From Rachycentron canadum (Eukaryota; Chordata; Actinopteri; Carangiformes; Rachycentridae): 64,000 nucleotides of DNA. Of the stretch, positions 37,811 to 50,415 are shown piece by piece. Below the pieces are notes generated by a model that searched no databases, was not told the origin of the DNA, and worked only from the letters and a program-made list of their open reading frames with translations. The stretch covers positions 19,238,172-19,302,171 of the forward strand of contig CM076650.1 in NCBI GenBank assembly GCA_038496675.1. The letters are read 5' to 3'. Position 1 is the stretch's first letter; every line of letters begins with the position of its first letter. The translations under genes and the position numbers were made by a program.

Positions 37811-40243
37811 TACAGTGTGGTTTGGTCAGATTTGATTGACAACATCATTAAACAACCCTCCAACTGTCAAGACATTTTAAATAACGTGTTGCTAAATCCA
37901 CATTGGTACCTGCATGTACACAACATGACTGTTTTCACGCCAAGCACGACCACTTCAAACCAGTGTAAGGAGCACAGAGAAAAAAATAAATACTAAAATC
38001 TCACAATTAAAATAACAGATCTGTTACAACTGGCAGAAAAATGGTGTTCCTGTGGGACACCAGTGATTATAAGAGCTTTGGATAGGTTTTCCATAATCAT
38101 GGGTATTTAATTGAATCTAATTAATTGAGTAGCTTCTCAATATTTTCATGTCACAAACAAATTGCCATGCTGCTATGCATATAAAGAGCTTAACGTAGTG
38201 AGACGTGGAAGCACTGCTGACATGTGAGTTAAAGAAATAAGGTTAAATCATCACCTGACCGCAGCTAGGAGGTATTCCTCGCAGAGCTGCCACTGCCTGT
38301 CTCACAGCCTAGTAAAGAGTCAAGACTGTTTGTGCTTCTATAAGGTTCCACAGTTTGACAGCAACAGTTTGCAAACGTCAGGGTGTGTTCATGTGACAAC
38401 AAAAAGAAGATGATGATTTATGATCACACCATTTTATTCCAATAACACCCAACAAACATACAGCACTGAAGCATCTGAATAACCATAAATCTGGTAAAAT
38501 ATACAACATAGTCTTTGTATTTGCACGTAAAAGCCTTTATTTTATTTATTTTTTCTTGACAGTTTCCATTAGTGTTGTTGTCATCACCTACACTCGTTAT
38601 ATTCATTTCTGATCAGTGTCTGTGTGCCACTAGCGACTCTCTCCAGCCAGATGATAAGTGGCTGAACCTGAACTCATATTCACTCCAATACAGTCTGTGT
38701 TACTACAATAAACATATTATTTGATTCTAATTAGCTGAATAACCTTAATCACAATGACTGGTTTAATAGAGGGACTGGTAATGTTGTGATGATATGGAGA
38801 TCAGAAAATAGAAGCTCTTTACATAAGCAATGATACAGGAATATTTAGGTGTATTAACACCTAAAATTAACAGATGAGTATTTTTTCTGCTATGTCACAA
38901 TTTACTAAAGCCATATATATAATATATATGGCTTTATGTCTTAGTTAACTATATCTGAGGTGTCCTGTTAGAAGATTTAAAGGGTAGCCATCAAACAATC
39001 AGAAATAATTACTCCCTGCACCTGTGCTATAATCCTCTCCATCCTGCCCTAAAAACAACACAGGATCTTTGATAATAAAATCTTAAGGACCAACACGGTT
39101 GCAGTGCACGACGTTATGCACTACCAGACTGATCAGAAATAGCATTTACGGTACAATAAACATGCCACTCAACACTAACACTAGCAACAATATATGCTGC
39201 TATAAACCCTGGATTTAGCAGCATCACAGTTTCTGCAGGGAGAAAACATATACACATATACTCTTCATATGCCACAAATGCACATGTACATACACACACC
39301 TACAGGACACAGAGACACAGTAAGAGGCCTATATACAAAGAGGTCAGAGGTTTTGTTTTCAGAGCTGGCTACATGTTTGCAGAAGGTCACTGAGTAGGTC
39401 AAGAGTTACATATCCTGTGACTGAGAAGCTGACAAACAGCAAGCAAGCCTTTTTTTTTTATATACAAACAGTATACAAAATGGATTACAGCAGACTGTTA
39501 CACAAAGCAGTACTGATGTTACCATCTCATCACAATATGTATATTTAAGTAAAGTGAGCAAAAGGAAGTAGGAGCTCGACACAGAAAAATGCACTTTCAG
39601 TACAGAAAAAAAACTTGATACTGAATTTGTGCATTGTGCTGTTTCATTCAAGATGGGGCAAGAGCTTTATCTTAAAAATGTCCTCATCTTTTCAGCCCAA
39701 ATAACACATTTTTTACAATAAAGAAACCTGTAATGCCCTGTTTACCAAAATAAAGATATTGGGTACCTGCAAGGAAACCTCCACTGTCTTTAGGTTTGTC
39801 CTCGATGGCATTTTTGGTTCTTAAAAGTAAATACATTCTTATGTGACAGACTAATAGGAAGTGAGAAGAGGAGTGGGGAAGGGGGGGGTAAATGTTTCTG
39901 TGTCCATTCAGGACTTTTGATGATTGCTGAGAGTGGCTGAAAAGGCACTTATGTCAGATGGCTGGGTGATTCACACAGGTGATTCATACACTGAGGCATG
40001 AAAAATATTCATGAGGTTGTTTCACTGATATGGACCATCAATGCTGTGATGTATTCAGAATGAGAGTGCATGTTTGTGTTGGGGAATTGCCCAAAATATG
40101 CATTTTTACACTGTTACTGCTGAGAAGCATAAGTGTTTTCCATTTTTCATTGGCTAATCCAACCTCTCTGCTCCCTCCTCTACAGTCTCACACCATCACG
40201 TTTTTCATTTCTTAAAAAACACCTGACATCCAGAGTTTATCAG
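37811..40243. other. sstr5 3' flank, possible 3'UTR, no other gene
   Basis: TTTATT at 38433-38438 would give an AATAAA on the minus strand about 1.8 kb beyond the sstr5 stop, so a long 3'UTR is possible. A 15-bp perfect palindrome is listed separately. No coding exon is seen. Confidence 0.4.
38906..38936. repeat. Perfect 15-bp palindrome with one central base
   Basis: TAAAGCCATATATAT (38906-38920), one A, then its exact reverse complement (38922-38936). It lies in the sstr5 3' flank. Confidence 0.95.
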
Positions 40244-41275
40244 CTAGTGTTCCTGTGGACTTATGGTGCCAGGGGAGGCGAGCATCGTCAGGGCAGTGGT
40301 GGAGGGAGGTTCAGCAGGTGTTACAATGTTGCTGACCATGGAGGCTGTTGTGGAGGTTATTGGGTTAGTGGTGGGCCCTACCCCTGGGCAAGTGGAGGGA
40401 TGACAGGTAGGGCTGAAGTGGTGCAGGTCTGCTGCTGTGTGCGGGGCTGGCGAATCTGGACGGTGAGGAGAGATCTTCAGAGAGGACGAAAAACCATCAT
40501 GAGCAAGTAGAGGAATGAAATGTCAAACACAATCAGAGGTTAAAAAAACAGTGGCATTATGAGAGAGGAGAGGGTTAATTCACTTCACAAGGACAAATGT
40601 AATCCAATGTGATTTTATCTCATTGATTCCATCTTTACTATTTACCTTTTAATTAACCTTAACCTTTTAAATAATTTACAGTTCTCTGACCTGTGGAATT
40701 AAATGTACTTAAATGTATCCAGGTTTAAAATATATATGTAGGTAAGAAGTAATTTGTTTCTCCTTGCATCTCTGGTCCCATGAAGATGAAGAGATATGAC
40801 TTGAACTTACATTCTGAGAATAACCAGATCTATACATGAATAATTGATCATTTGGGCTTGAATATATACTCTGTGACTTATGGAGGAAGTTTAGATAGTT
40901 TGAATGACCTTGATCGAGCTGAAGGGGCCGTGGGAGAGTCTCATCAGAGCTACTCTGTCAGTCTAATGCACTTCACAGCTTGTGTACATGTTTTTTAATT
41001 GGGCACCATGAAGCCCACACGCTGCAAAGACTGAGTCAAAGCTTTTCCATTCCTGGACTACCCTCCTTTTTTTCCTACTCATTGCCTCCACAGCAGCATT
41101 AATCTGCCATGCTTCTTCAATGAGCTGCTCTCTTTCTAATCTCTCTAATGCAGTAACTGTGTGTGTGTTGCTGCACTACATGTAGAGTACACTTCTATTA
41201 CATTTTCTTATTTATACACACAATAACAAGCAACCATAACCACACAGAGAGAGGGAGGGAGGGAGAAAGAAAGAT

Positions 41276-41334
<59 letters not shown>

Positions 41335-44300
41335 TTACCTGGCTGCTCTGAGGATCATGGTAAACTTGGTTTCGAGGGGAGAGCAGGACACATTCGTGCG
41401 CTGTTGTCTTCTCAGTACGTGGGGCACTGGGGTCACCATCATCTACACCATTGGCCTTGCACCTCATACTCTTCACACACAGGACCTGCAGGGCCACATC
41501 AACAATTATCTAATCATGAGACAACTAGGCTAGAAAACAGCAGAGGTAGAGACACAAATATTGCAGATACCCTGTTATATAGTAAAGTACTCTGCATCCA
41601 GCGGTGGCTTTATGCACCAAGTAGTTAAAACCACTCTGTGTGGACCTTTTAGCATCTTTCATGTTCTTCTAATGGCATACGTTTTGGTCTTTAGAGATAA
41701 TTGGAGCAGCCAGTGCGGTATACGCATTTTTTCATTGTCCCTTGGTCAGATTTGTGTAGACATGTACAGTTGTCAGCTACACTGTAGGCCCTCATACTAT
41801 CAACACCAGTAAATACTTTTGAAATCCTACTCATTGTGTTAAATAATGTGTTTAGTTGATAAACAACAAAACAAAATCATTCAGAAAGCAAGTTATGCTA
41901 TTCAGACAGTTTAAGTTTAAGATGTGATTCATACGAAGTTTGTATCTTGCGTCTTGTGAATACATCAGATGACTAGAAGGCTGAGTAAAAGGCGACAACA
42001 TAATAACGAGGAGCGACATGTGACAACTGCTTAAATACTGGGATGAAGCCATACAGTTTATGACAGGTGTGTTTTGTGGAAGTCACGTGAAAAGAATTTA
42101 TATTTGTTGTAATGTTTTAATGCCCAGTTGTTCGTGTGATAAATGACAGAAAAAAGAACAAAAAACCAGGCTGCCTCTCCCAACTTTGCACAGGATTTGA
42201 TACCCAGTACACATTCAACCTACTTTTCTGAAACTCTGTTTGAAATTGTCTGACAGGAAGCCATAGAGCACTGGGTTGGCACAGGAGTTGGCATAGGATA
42301 GGATGACAGCAAAGAAGTAGATGCCAGCAGTGACACTGGACTCTGGGATGATGACGACCAGGTTGACCATGTTGATGATGAAGAACGGCAACCAGCAGAG
42401 CACAAACACCACCACGATCACCACCACCATCCTTGTCACCTTACGTTCAGAACGACGACGCTTAGTGAAGCCTGCCCGTGCCCCCGAGGACTTCACCTGC
42501 CAGGAAAACCCCAAAGATAGTTTGATTATGTTGATGGTGAAGAATATGAGAGTGATGATGATGAAATGAAGGGGAGGGTGATGAGGATGGAGGAAATCAT
42601 CATTATGCGATGGCAAATTACAGTATGAATTTATACATGAGCTTTTAATCAGCTACATATGCACACTTACATACCTTGATGACGATAAGTAGGTAGCAGA
42701 GACAAATGATCAGCAGTGGTCCAAAGAAGCCCACTGTGGCAGTGTAGAGAATGAAGGCTGTCGACCACACGTCCTTCGGTTCAGGCCAGATCATGTTGCA
42801 GGAATTAAATGTTTCCTAAAGGTAAAGGAAATAAGCTTATTGATAAATTTCAGCAAATAAAATATTCCATCATCATCTACAGAGTCAGACAGTAAGAGGT
42901 AAACACTGCACTTTGAGGAGTTTAATTGTATAGTCCATAAATTATACAATAGAGAATGTTTGTAGCAATGCATATTGTCTGCATTTGATTTTGTGAAAGA
43001 CGTTATGTTTTGTTCTGACCTTTCTTCTATTCAAAAGCTTTGGTGTTTTCTCACTGTTACAGAACTTGCTGCAATGCTTTTCTTTCGATGCACATATAAA
43101 AGCTTCTGCTAAAGAACAAAATATTTCAGTTTACTTTTATCAAGTTTACATTTTCAGCATATTGGCAACTTCCCCATTCTTTCCATCACAGCCCCTTATT
43201 TGTAACCACAGATACAAATACAAATACCAATATACCAAATACCAAGTTACTGTAGGGAGGGCAAAGGCATTCTTTCCATGTAGACACATGGGAACCTGGA
43301 CTGAAACTTGGACTGTAATTGTATTTATTTATTTATTTATTTGACCATTTGGTGGAGAACAACAAGCAAATACACCATGATATCACCTTATGATGCTCAT
43401 CCAGCAGACACGAAACAGCATTTACGTTTGAAGATGTTTCTGACCACCTAACAAATGTAAATTTAATTTACTGTCCTCTTAGCTCAGCTTTTGGTCTCTA
43501 CCAACTTCTCAGGGAGGCATCTGCTCCCAAATGAAACCCCTATGTTCACCAGCTAGTCATAGTCATTGATATTTGGTGTTGGGTAACTGGCACCTACAAG
43601 AGCTTTTTCACAGAAACAGTTCCCTGCTGTTTCTGGACAGTAGCTTTAGAGAGCACTGACAATGAAAAAACAGTAAAGTTGTTGGGTTGTAAATCCAAAA
43701 CATTGAGCTGAAAGAGAATAAATTACAACCACAAAGACAGATGGTTGTTTGTGTAGGTTTAACACTCCAAGTGAGCGCTTTCACATTACATGTAGTCATG
43801 ATTTATCCTTCATTAATATAAAAAATATTGGTCAGAGCAGGTTTAAAAAAGGTTCAAAAATAAATGTTTTGAGTCTGTATTACTGGTAACATCACATTAA
43901 AGGTAGCCGTTGAGCAGCTTAGCATCTATGAGCTAGCTTGTGTTTTTGGCGAGCTTGATTGTCTCTTGCATTAGTTGGCAGTTTACACTAAAAATGTATG
44001 TTTCTTTGACTGCACATACAATTTAAAGCAAAGGTTTTAAAAACAATCCATGTTTTCTGGACACAGCTAAGCTAAACTGACTGGTTTTAGTTTTATGCTT
44101 AGCAAAGGTTACAGGCATGAGTAGTAGATTTTTAGTACAGACAATTTGTCATTAATGAATCTAATTAATCTAAATATGCTGGAGAACCACCACTGTATTT
44201 ATTCATTTTAATTGAAATTTAATAGAGCTCACTGTGTCTTGTGGTCCTATTATCTTCTGACACTGAGACATTCACATGCAAAATGGTAAACCAGGGCTGG

Positions 44301-44891
44301 GCTTTGTACCTGGACATCAGAAAAGATGACCACGGGCAGGACCACGACAAAGGACACGACCCACACAGCTGCGCTCACCACCTTGGCCACGCGGGGGTGT
44401 CTCCACTTGGTGCTGCGGATTGGATGAACCACAGCCAGGTAACGATCGATGGACATGACCGTGAGGCAGAATATGGACGTGAACTGGTTCATAGAGTCTG
44501 CAGTCATGACCACGCGGCACAGGAAGGAGCCAAAGGGCCAATAGGAGAGCACATTCTGCGTGGTGACGAAGGGCAGCCCGATGATGTAGAGCTCATCGGC
44601 CACAGCCAGGTTCAGGATGTAGATGTTGGTGACTGTCTTCATCTTGGCATAGCGCAGCACCACGTAGATGGCCAGAGTGTTACCGGTGAGGCCCACCATG
44701 AAGACCGTGAGGGAGATGACTGCAGTCACCAGAGTGCTGCTGCCCTGAAACGGGACGCTCTGGGTGGACAGGTTGGAGGAGATGTTGAAGAAGCGGGGGT
44801 AAGAAAAGAGGAAGGATGAGGGGGTTGCTGCAGAGGAGGAATCGAGGTCTGATGAGAGGGGAATCCAATGGGTCTGGTCTAAGGGCTCCAT
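40244..44891 (-). CDS. sstr5: Somatostatin receptor type 5, five coding exons
   Basis: The model is complement(join(40244..40474, 41339..41485, 42224..42496, 42675..42815, 44310..44891)), 457 aa, with all junctions in phase 0. It is a class A GPCR that couples the hormone somatostatin to Gi. Landmarks are glycosylation sites N36 and N40, D99 in NLAVADEL, cysteines C125 and C200 for the loop disulfide, ligand-contact D132 in TADSMNQF, DRY at 149-151, CWLPFF at 275-280, the receptor signature YANSCANPVLYGF and KVLC at 332-335. The EPKDVWSTAFILYT, SSVTAGIYFF and LSDNFKQSFRKVLC stretches point to subtype 5. Synteny with pkd1 (human SSTR5 and PKD1 are both at 16p13.3) agrees. Mammalian SSTR5 has an intronless coding region of about 364 aa; here it is split and the tail is about 90 aa longer. 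The last exon (76 aa, Ser/Thr/Pro-rich) is the least certain part. Confidence 0.92.
41244..41334. repeat. (GA)n microsatellite beside the sstr5 exon 4 donor
   Basis: GA and GGGA/GAAA units; on the gene strand it is a CT tract that starts about four bases after the GT of the exon 4 donor. Confidence 0.96.
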
Positions 44892-45050
44892 TGTAATTTT
44901 CAGGAATGAACAGGGAAAGTGGTGCTGCAGAACACACCTGTAGATTTGTTCCCTCCTGTTCCCACGGTTTCAGAAAAAACTCTTCCCGTTTACCCCGTTA
45001 GTCTCCATGCTTACTTTGGGACGGAAGAGGCGAGTCAGCAGCCACCACAC

Positions 45051-45057
45051 TTATAAA
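45051..45057 (-). promoter_or_regulatory. Candidate TATA box of sstr5
   Basis: The minus strand reads GTTTATAAGTG about 160 nt upstream of the sstr5 ATG. A start 25-30 nt downstream would give a 5'UTR of roughly 130 nt with no need for a further exon. This is a motif-based inference. Confidence 0.35.
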
Positions 45058-45787
45058 CAAAAAAAGCGGCTTAATGTGTCTGATTTGTAGTCTAGTTTGC
45101 TCACAAATTAAGTTTGTTCGAGTCCAAAAGGAGAGTTGTGTAGTCATGCGTCCTACATTCTGCATGAAATCGTTTTCGCGAAGAATCGTATCTGTAATTA
45201 CGCACCAAGAGCAGCTGAGCCAGAATGATGAAGTACTGTCGTTGTCACCTCTCCGATGCCTTTGGGTTTTAACAGCCCTAAATTGGTGTAGTTTCGTTCT
45301 GTCACCACAAAGACATACAACTCATCCGTCCAGGGAGAGTCGATAGAAAGAGTGCCACAGCTTTTACGCACGGCAGGTCTTCTCGACTGGGCTACTTTAC
45401 TGTGTTATGAGTATGTGCTATTATCAATAACTAGGTTATGCTTCTCTTTGTTGGGGGTGTCATAACATCATGCAGTCCAGATTCAAAGACACCACCTATT
45501 CAGTACCCAAATGATTTATTCATTTATCAAGAGCCGGCTTACTTTGGCGAGCAGTGAAAACAGTCCAAGTCTCTGTGTGATCAAATTAAAATTTGTAAAT
45601 CCACCTAACAAAAACTTGTGCTTGTGAAATCAGTTTGCAGATTGATAATTCAATATCGATGAATAGATTATGTCCGACCTTCCGATCGATCGCTGTCCAT
45701 GGTGCTGAGCAGCTCCGCCGCTTCTCCTTCAACTTTCTGCCCACACTGCTCTGCTGTTTCTTTGATATGATTTGTTTGGAGATAGAC

Positions 45788-45795
45788 AGAGAGAG

Positions 45796-45849
<54 letters not shown>
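45788..45849. repeat. (GA)n microsatellite
   Basis: About 30 GA units with one GCGA interruption, upstream of sstr5. Confidence 0.95.
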
Positions 45850-45853
<4 letters not shown>

Positions 45854-47394
45854 GCTCTGCCTCCTCCATGAGACACAGCAGACGTAGAGGGATCTTGCAG
45901 TGCTATTTAACTAGATCTGTCTCAACCTTCATCAATAACAAAAAAAAAAACAAAAACAAAAAAAAATGCTGCTTACACGTCAATGTGCTGGTATTAATCT
46001 AATACAATTAAATATGATATAGCAAGGGGGAATTTTGCCCAGTTTCAATCAAATACTTTTTCTTACATAAGACTTACATAGGACTTTTAGTTGGACTATT
46101 TTTATATTGTGGTTTTACTGCTTTAATTAGCAAAAGATGTGAGCGCTTCTCTTTAACAGTAGCCTTGGCTGTTTCTGGTTGATGCTTTAAGGTTCTTTTT
46201 ATTATTTTTTTTTCGGCAATCAAAAAATGTAACTATCCAATGTATTTTATTCAAACAGCCATGATTAAATCATGCGTTTTGCTAAAGTTTAAAAAAATAG
46301 GCAATGATTTTCTTATGTGATTTTGTTGGCTTTTGTGATTGTTATGGGGCAAAATGCCAAATAGATTGTGGGGTATGTGCCTGCTATTACAGCCTGTGTC
46401 ATACTGACCATCTGTCAGATTTAAACTGAACCACAGCTCAGTGTCATCCTGATTAATACAAATGTGCCACATCCACTCAAAACATTCTTGTCCACATATT
46501 CACAAATTTGTTTGTTAAGTTGAAACATCTCTTTCACACACAGAGAGATGAAATCAGCTCCATCAGTTGTGCCAGGTGTGTATCTTCTACAAACACTTCA
46601 ACAGTATCACACATCAGAGTCTGTTACAACTCCGTATTTTCACCACCAGGCTGGGCATCAGAGCCGTCTGTCATGTTTCCATTACCAAGAAGTCAAGTCA
46701 AGTCAAATTGACTTGACAAATCTCAAATCACCCCAAAAGACAATTTGGAAAAAATTGAAACAAGAAAAATATGAAACATAAAATGAGAAATATGAGAACA
46801 ATAAGAAACTTCAAGGAGGAACAAGAGAGGAGGAATTCCTCTTTTAGGATGGACAGACAAAATAGATGTTTTGTGTGCAGAACAGAGTAACAAAGTATAT
46901 GGACAATCAAGATGACAACATTATGGATTGTAACCATTAATGAAGAATATGATCTGGGAGGAGCAGCTTTCATGTGCTACCAACAGATATAACACTGACC
47001 ACACAACCTCCTCTCCACCCTGAAGATCCAGAAAGAGGACAGACAAACATACAGGAGATGAAACCAAGCACATCAATCAGATGTCTGTGAAGGAGAGAAA
47101 CAGGGAGGAGCCTGGGAGTCCTGGAGGATGAAGATCCAAAACCAAAACATCTGCAGGATGTGACGTCCAGGAAAGGGAATGAGGCCCCAGGACAGTCGAT
47201 GAACCAGCATCAAGAGCCTGTGTGAAAAGAGAGGACAGGGAGGGGAGATGAGTGGAGGGAGAGAAAGAGAGAGAGAGATGTTGCTGTTTTTGAGGAAACA
47301 AAAAGTGGGTTAGAGAGATGTAGGTGTTTCAGAGAATTTATTGTAATCTCATCAGCAAGACAACACAAACTACATTTTAAGTCTGTAAGGTTTA
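45850..47394. other. Intergenic stretch, no gene seen
   Basis: No exon is supported. A near-palindromic AGTCAAGTCAAATTGACTTG word sits at about 46693-46715. The purine-rich segment 47000-47270 looks like old repeat sequence, but I could not name it. Confidence 0.4.
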
Positions 47395-48190
47395 ATGGGT
47401 TAATTAAGACTGGGACTGAATGGTATCACCAGGCCTGAAGCAATCAAAGAATAAGCCACTAAATTGAAGGTATGGCATAAAAATTAGTGTTAAATTGAGA
47501 GTCAAACAGACTGATGTCAGCGGGGAGTTTGGCCCAGAGGGACAGGGCATAATAGGAAAAGGCTCTGCAGCCTGCTGACATCGTTTTAAGTCTGGAGACA
47601 GACAGGACCCCTGCTTTCTGAGAGCAAAGAGCACCGCATAGAATATAAAGTTTCAGGTGATCAGACAGGTTGAGAAGGGCATGTCCATTCATCATTAATG
47701 TATGTCATTAGAGACATATTAAAGCACTGATTTGACAAGGATCAGCAGTCATTAAAGGGAAGCTAAAATGTGTGTAATGTGGTAAATTTTTTTTAGATCC
47801 AGTTAAAACCCTACCTTCAGCATTATGAAGCTTTTTAAGACATTCAGCACCAGAAAACAAAATGTTACAATAATCCAGTCTGGATGACACAAAGATGTGA
47901 ATAATTAGAGTAGGAAGGCAGAGTTAGGCAGTGTTGGTGATGTGCTGCTCAAAAATAAGGGAGGGGTCAAACATGAAACCACAGTCCTTGGCTGACATAC
48001 TTTTTGACATCCATCTTTTGTCAGCAGACAAGCAGTCCTCTAAGTGGTCATCAACTTCTCCAGTAAGATACAGCTGAGCATAATCAGTGTAGCAGTGGAA
48101 GTGGAGTGACTGCATATAATTTGACCAAGAGGTGAAATATAAAGAGAAAAAAGAACAGAGCCCTGGGGTGCTGCTTGTTTCACATCAGAA
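47395..48190 (-). pseudogene. Dead LINE reverse-transcriptase fragment (L2/Rex/jockey type)
   Basis: Reading the minus strand gives, across shifted frames, APQGSVLFSLY, then HFHCYTDYAQLYLTGEVDDH, FDPSLIFEQHIT, MSSRLDYCNILFSG, and finally LSVSRLKTMSAGCRAFSYYA and LWAKLPADI. The order is that of the C-terminal half of a non-LTR reverse transcriptase. The catalytic motif (normally YADD) reads YTDY, and several frameshifts and deletions break the frame. No flanking duplication was resolved. Confidence 0.75.
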
Positions 48191-49588
48191 AATATTGATG
48201 TAGTATTATTGTAGAAATTACTCCGTGTCCTTTAACTTCTTTCTTTCCGTGGATAGAGAGGCCCTAAAAGCACATTGAAAAGATTCAAAAAGTGTTTTTA
48301 TTCTGCACCAGTTTATTGAACAAAAGCATCGACCCACCAAACTTCCTTCTTGCCCTGCCTTCTTCCCGGACTTTTGTGTTTCTAAAGAAACTTTTTACAC
48401 TTTTATGTGACTGTTTCAACACAAAATCCAAAAGAGATCTTTGATAAATGGGAATAAAGCTCCCAGTCTCACATTTTTGGCTCTGGTTACTTTACTGTTA
48501 CAGTGGCCACAGAGGCAGGGCCCATGGCATCGTCTTACAAAACTACTCCTGAGCTCCTCCTAAATCCCGATCCCAAGCCCAGTTACACAAGCAGTGTGCA
48601 TAACAGTCTATGTGTTAACCTCAGTTTTGAAAATTTAAAACAGACATTGCCAATTTACATTGTAGAATTCAATTTGAATAAAAAATACAGTAGTTGACCA
48701 GTTCATGGATTAAGTCAGATTGCTTATCTTTAATATACTTTTCTTTAATCATCAAGTAAGAGTTGATGAATAAATATTAAGTTGTCTTCTTATGAGGTTG
48801 GAGGAGGTTGATTAAAAATGAAATGCACATAGGTTCATGTATTATTAGATTCTATAGTTTTACTTTTAGATTGCAATTTTTAATTCTAGTAGTTAGTGAC
48901 ACAACACCTCTTAATACTCCTTCCCCAATCAAAGCAGCCTCAAACCGGACCTGGTATTGTGCAAGTCCCATAAGAGGCAGGTTTAGAAACCAACACCTGC
49001 TTAGACATGGATTCAAGAGATATACTCTTATAATTTGTTAAAGTAGAGACTGTCTGGGATTCAACATGATGCTCAAATAGTTCTGAAAATAAATTATCAG
49101 ATGAGGAATTCATCTTTTATCTAATCTCATCTATTTTACTGGAGAAAAAGTGTAAAAAATCAGGGGCTGTAAAGGGTGAGCAGCTTAGAGATGGCTGCTG
49201 TCTGACAAATTTGCCTACAGTGTCAAAATGGGATATAGGATTATGTATAAGCAAGTAAAATATGCTGTTCTAGTAGTGGAGAGACTCTTGTAATTCAATA
49301 CATGTTTGTGCCATTGGAGGTCTGCGACATCTAGTTTACATTTTTGTAATTTGCGCTCTCCTGCAGGCCTTCTTCAGGACACCTGTTTGTTCAGTAACCA
49401 AGGACATAGACCCCTTTGACCATCTAGTTTTGGCAGTAATAGGTGCAAGTAAATGAGACAGAGTTGAGTTTAATTCACTGGTACATTTTTCAACAGGGCC
49501 TGTAGTGAAAGGAGCCAGGACCACCAGTAATTTCTCCCTAAGAGCAGTTTAACTTGATGGACCAGTGTGTTTAGTGGTAAATACATTA
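48191..49588. other. Gene-free stretch between two repeats
   Basis: I see no exon or named repeat. Part of it may be further LINE-derived or older repeat sequence, given its position between 47.4-48.2 and 49.6-50.4 kb. Confidence 0.35.
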
Positions 49589-49596
49589 GAATCAAC

Positions 49597-50415
49597 CAGA
49601 GGTGTAAAGATTCATCGACTACATCGATGTATGAATTTATATTCCTACGATCCAACTACATTGATAGGTGGCCACATATAGGCGACATATATCAGTCTAA
49701 AATAGATTTGCAAGGTTAATAATCGAGTGTATCGATACTAAGAATTTGCAAATTGTATTTTTTAGCTCTTTTAATAGCAAAGAAATGTTAAATGTTTCAC
49801 TCTCCCTGTGTGTGACGTCATCATCAGTTTCAAAGAGACAAAACGAAGCAGAGACATGTGAGGTCCAGTGTGTGAGAACTCTTTGGCTTTTGCAAAAAAG
49901 GAGAAGTAAGAGAATCAGGGATAAATTAATTATTAATTCATTTAATTTAAATTATTTTGATTTAATTAATTATATTTCGATGAATTGTGCAGCCATACTT
50001 TTGAAAAATGACATTTGAGCATCTTGTCATTTTAACCATGATAAAATCACCTGTTGTATAACCATGTTTTTCATGAGTCAGAGTGGTTGGACTACAGCTC
50101 TGTATTTGCCATAACAATTTCCAAATTTCAAGGGCCATGGCAATGGACATTTTAATCAGTTGTTAATTAATTCATCCCTGATTCCCTTAGAAGAAAAGCT
50201 TCTAGGAAACCTCACCGCACTGTCCAATATCCAGGTGTTTATTTCACAGTCACACTGGTTGAATTTTCTGGCAAAAAAAAGTTACTGTATCGATTTCAAG
50301 TCACTGAATCGTATCGTATAGTTCTTGATGAGTCAAATATTGTTTTTAAATCGTATCATAACCATGGAAAATTATACGTATGGCATTGTTATAAAAACGT
50401 ATCATAACATCCCTA
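49597..50415. mobile_element. Non-autonomous hAT-type DNA transposon, 819 bp
   Basis: The left end CAGAGGTGTAAAGATTCATC and the right end (reverse complement TAGGGATGTTATGATACG) are imperfect terminal inverted repeats of the CAGGGATGT hAT type. The flanking 8-bp words GAATCAAC (49589-49596) and GACTCAAC (50416-50423) differ at one base and fit the 8-bp target duplication of hAT elements. Inside, arms at 49907-49934 and 50162-50189 form a second inverted repeat (24 of 28 positions). There is no transposase. Confidence 0.7.

Noticed and set aside
44241..44819. Plus-strand frame of 192 codons rich in His and Asp
   Set aside because: Antisense shadow of sstr5 exon 1.
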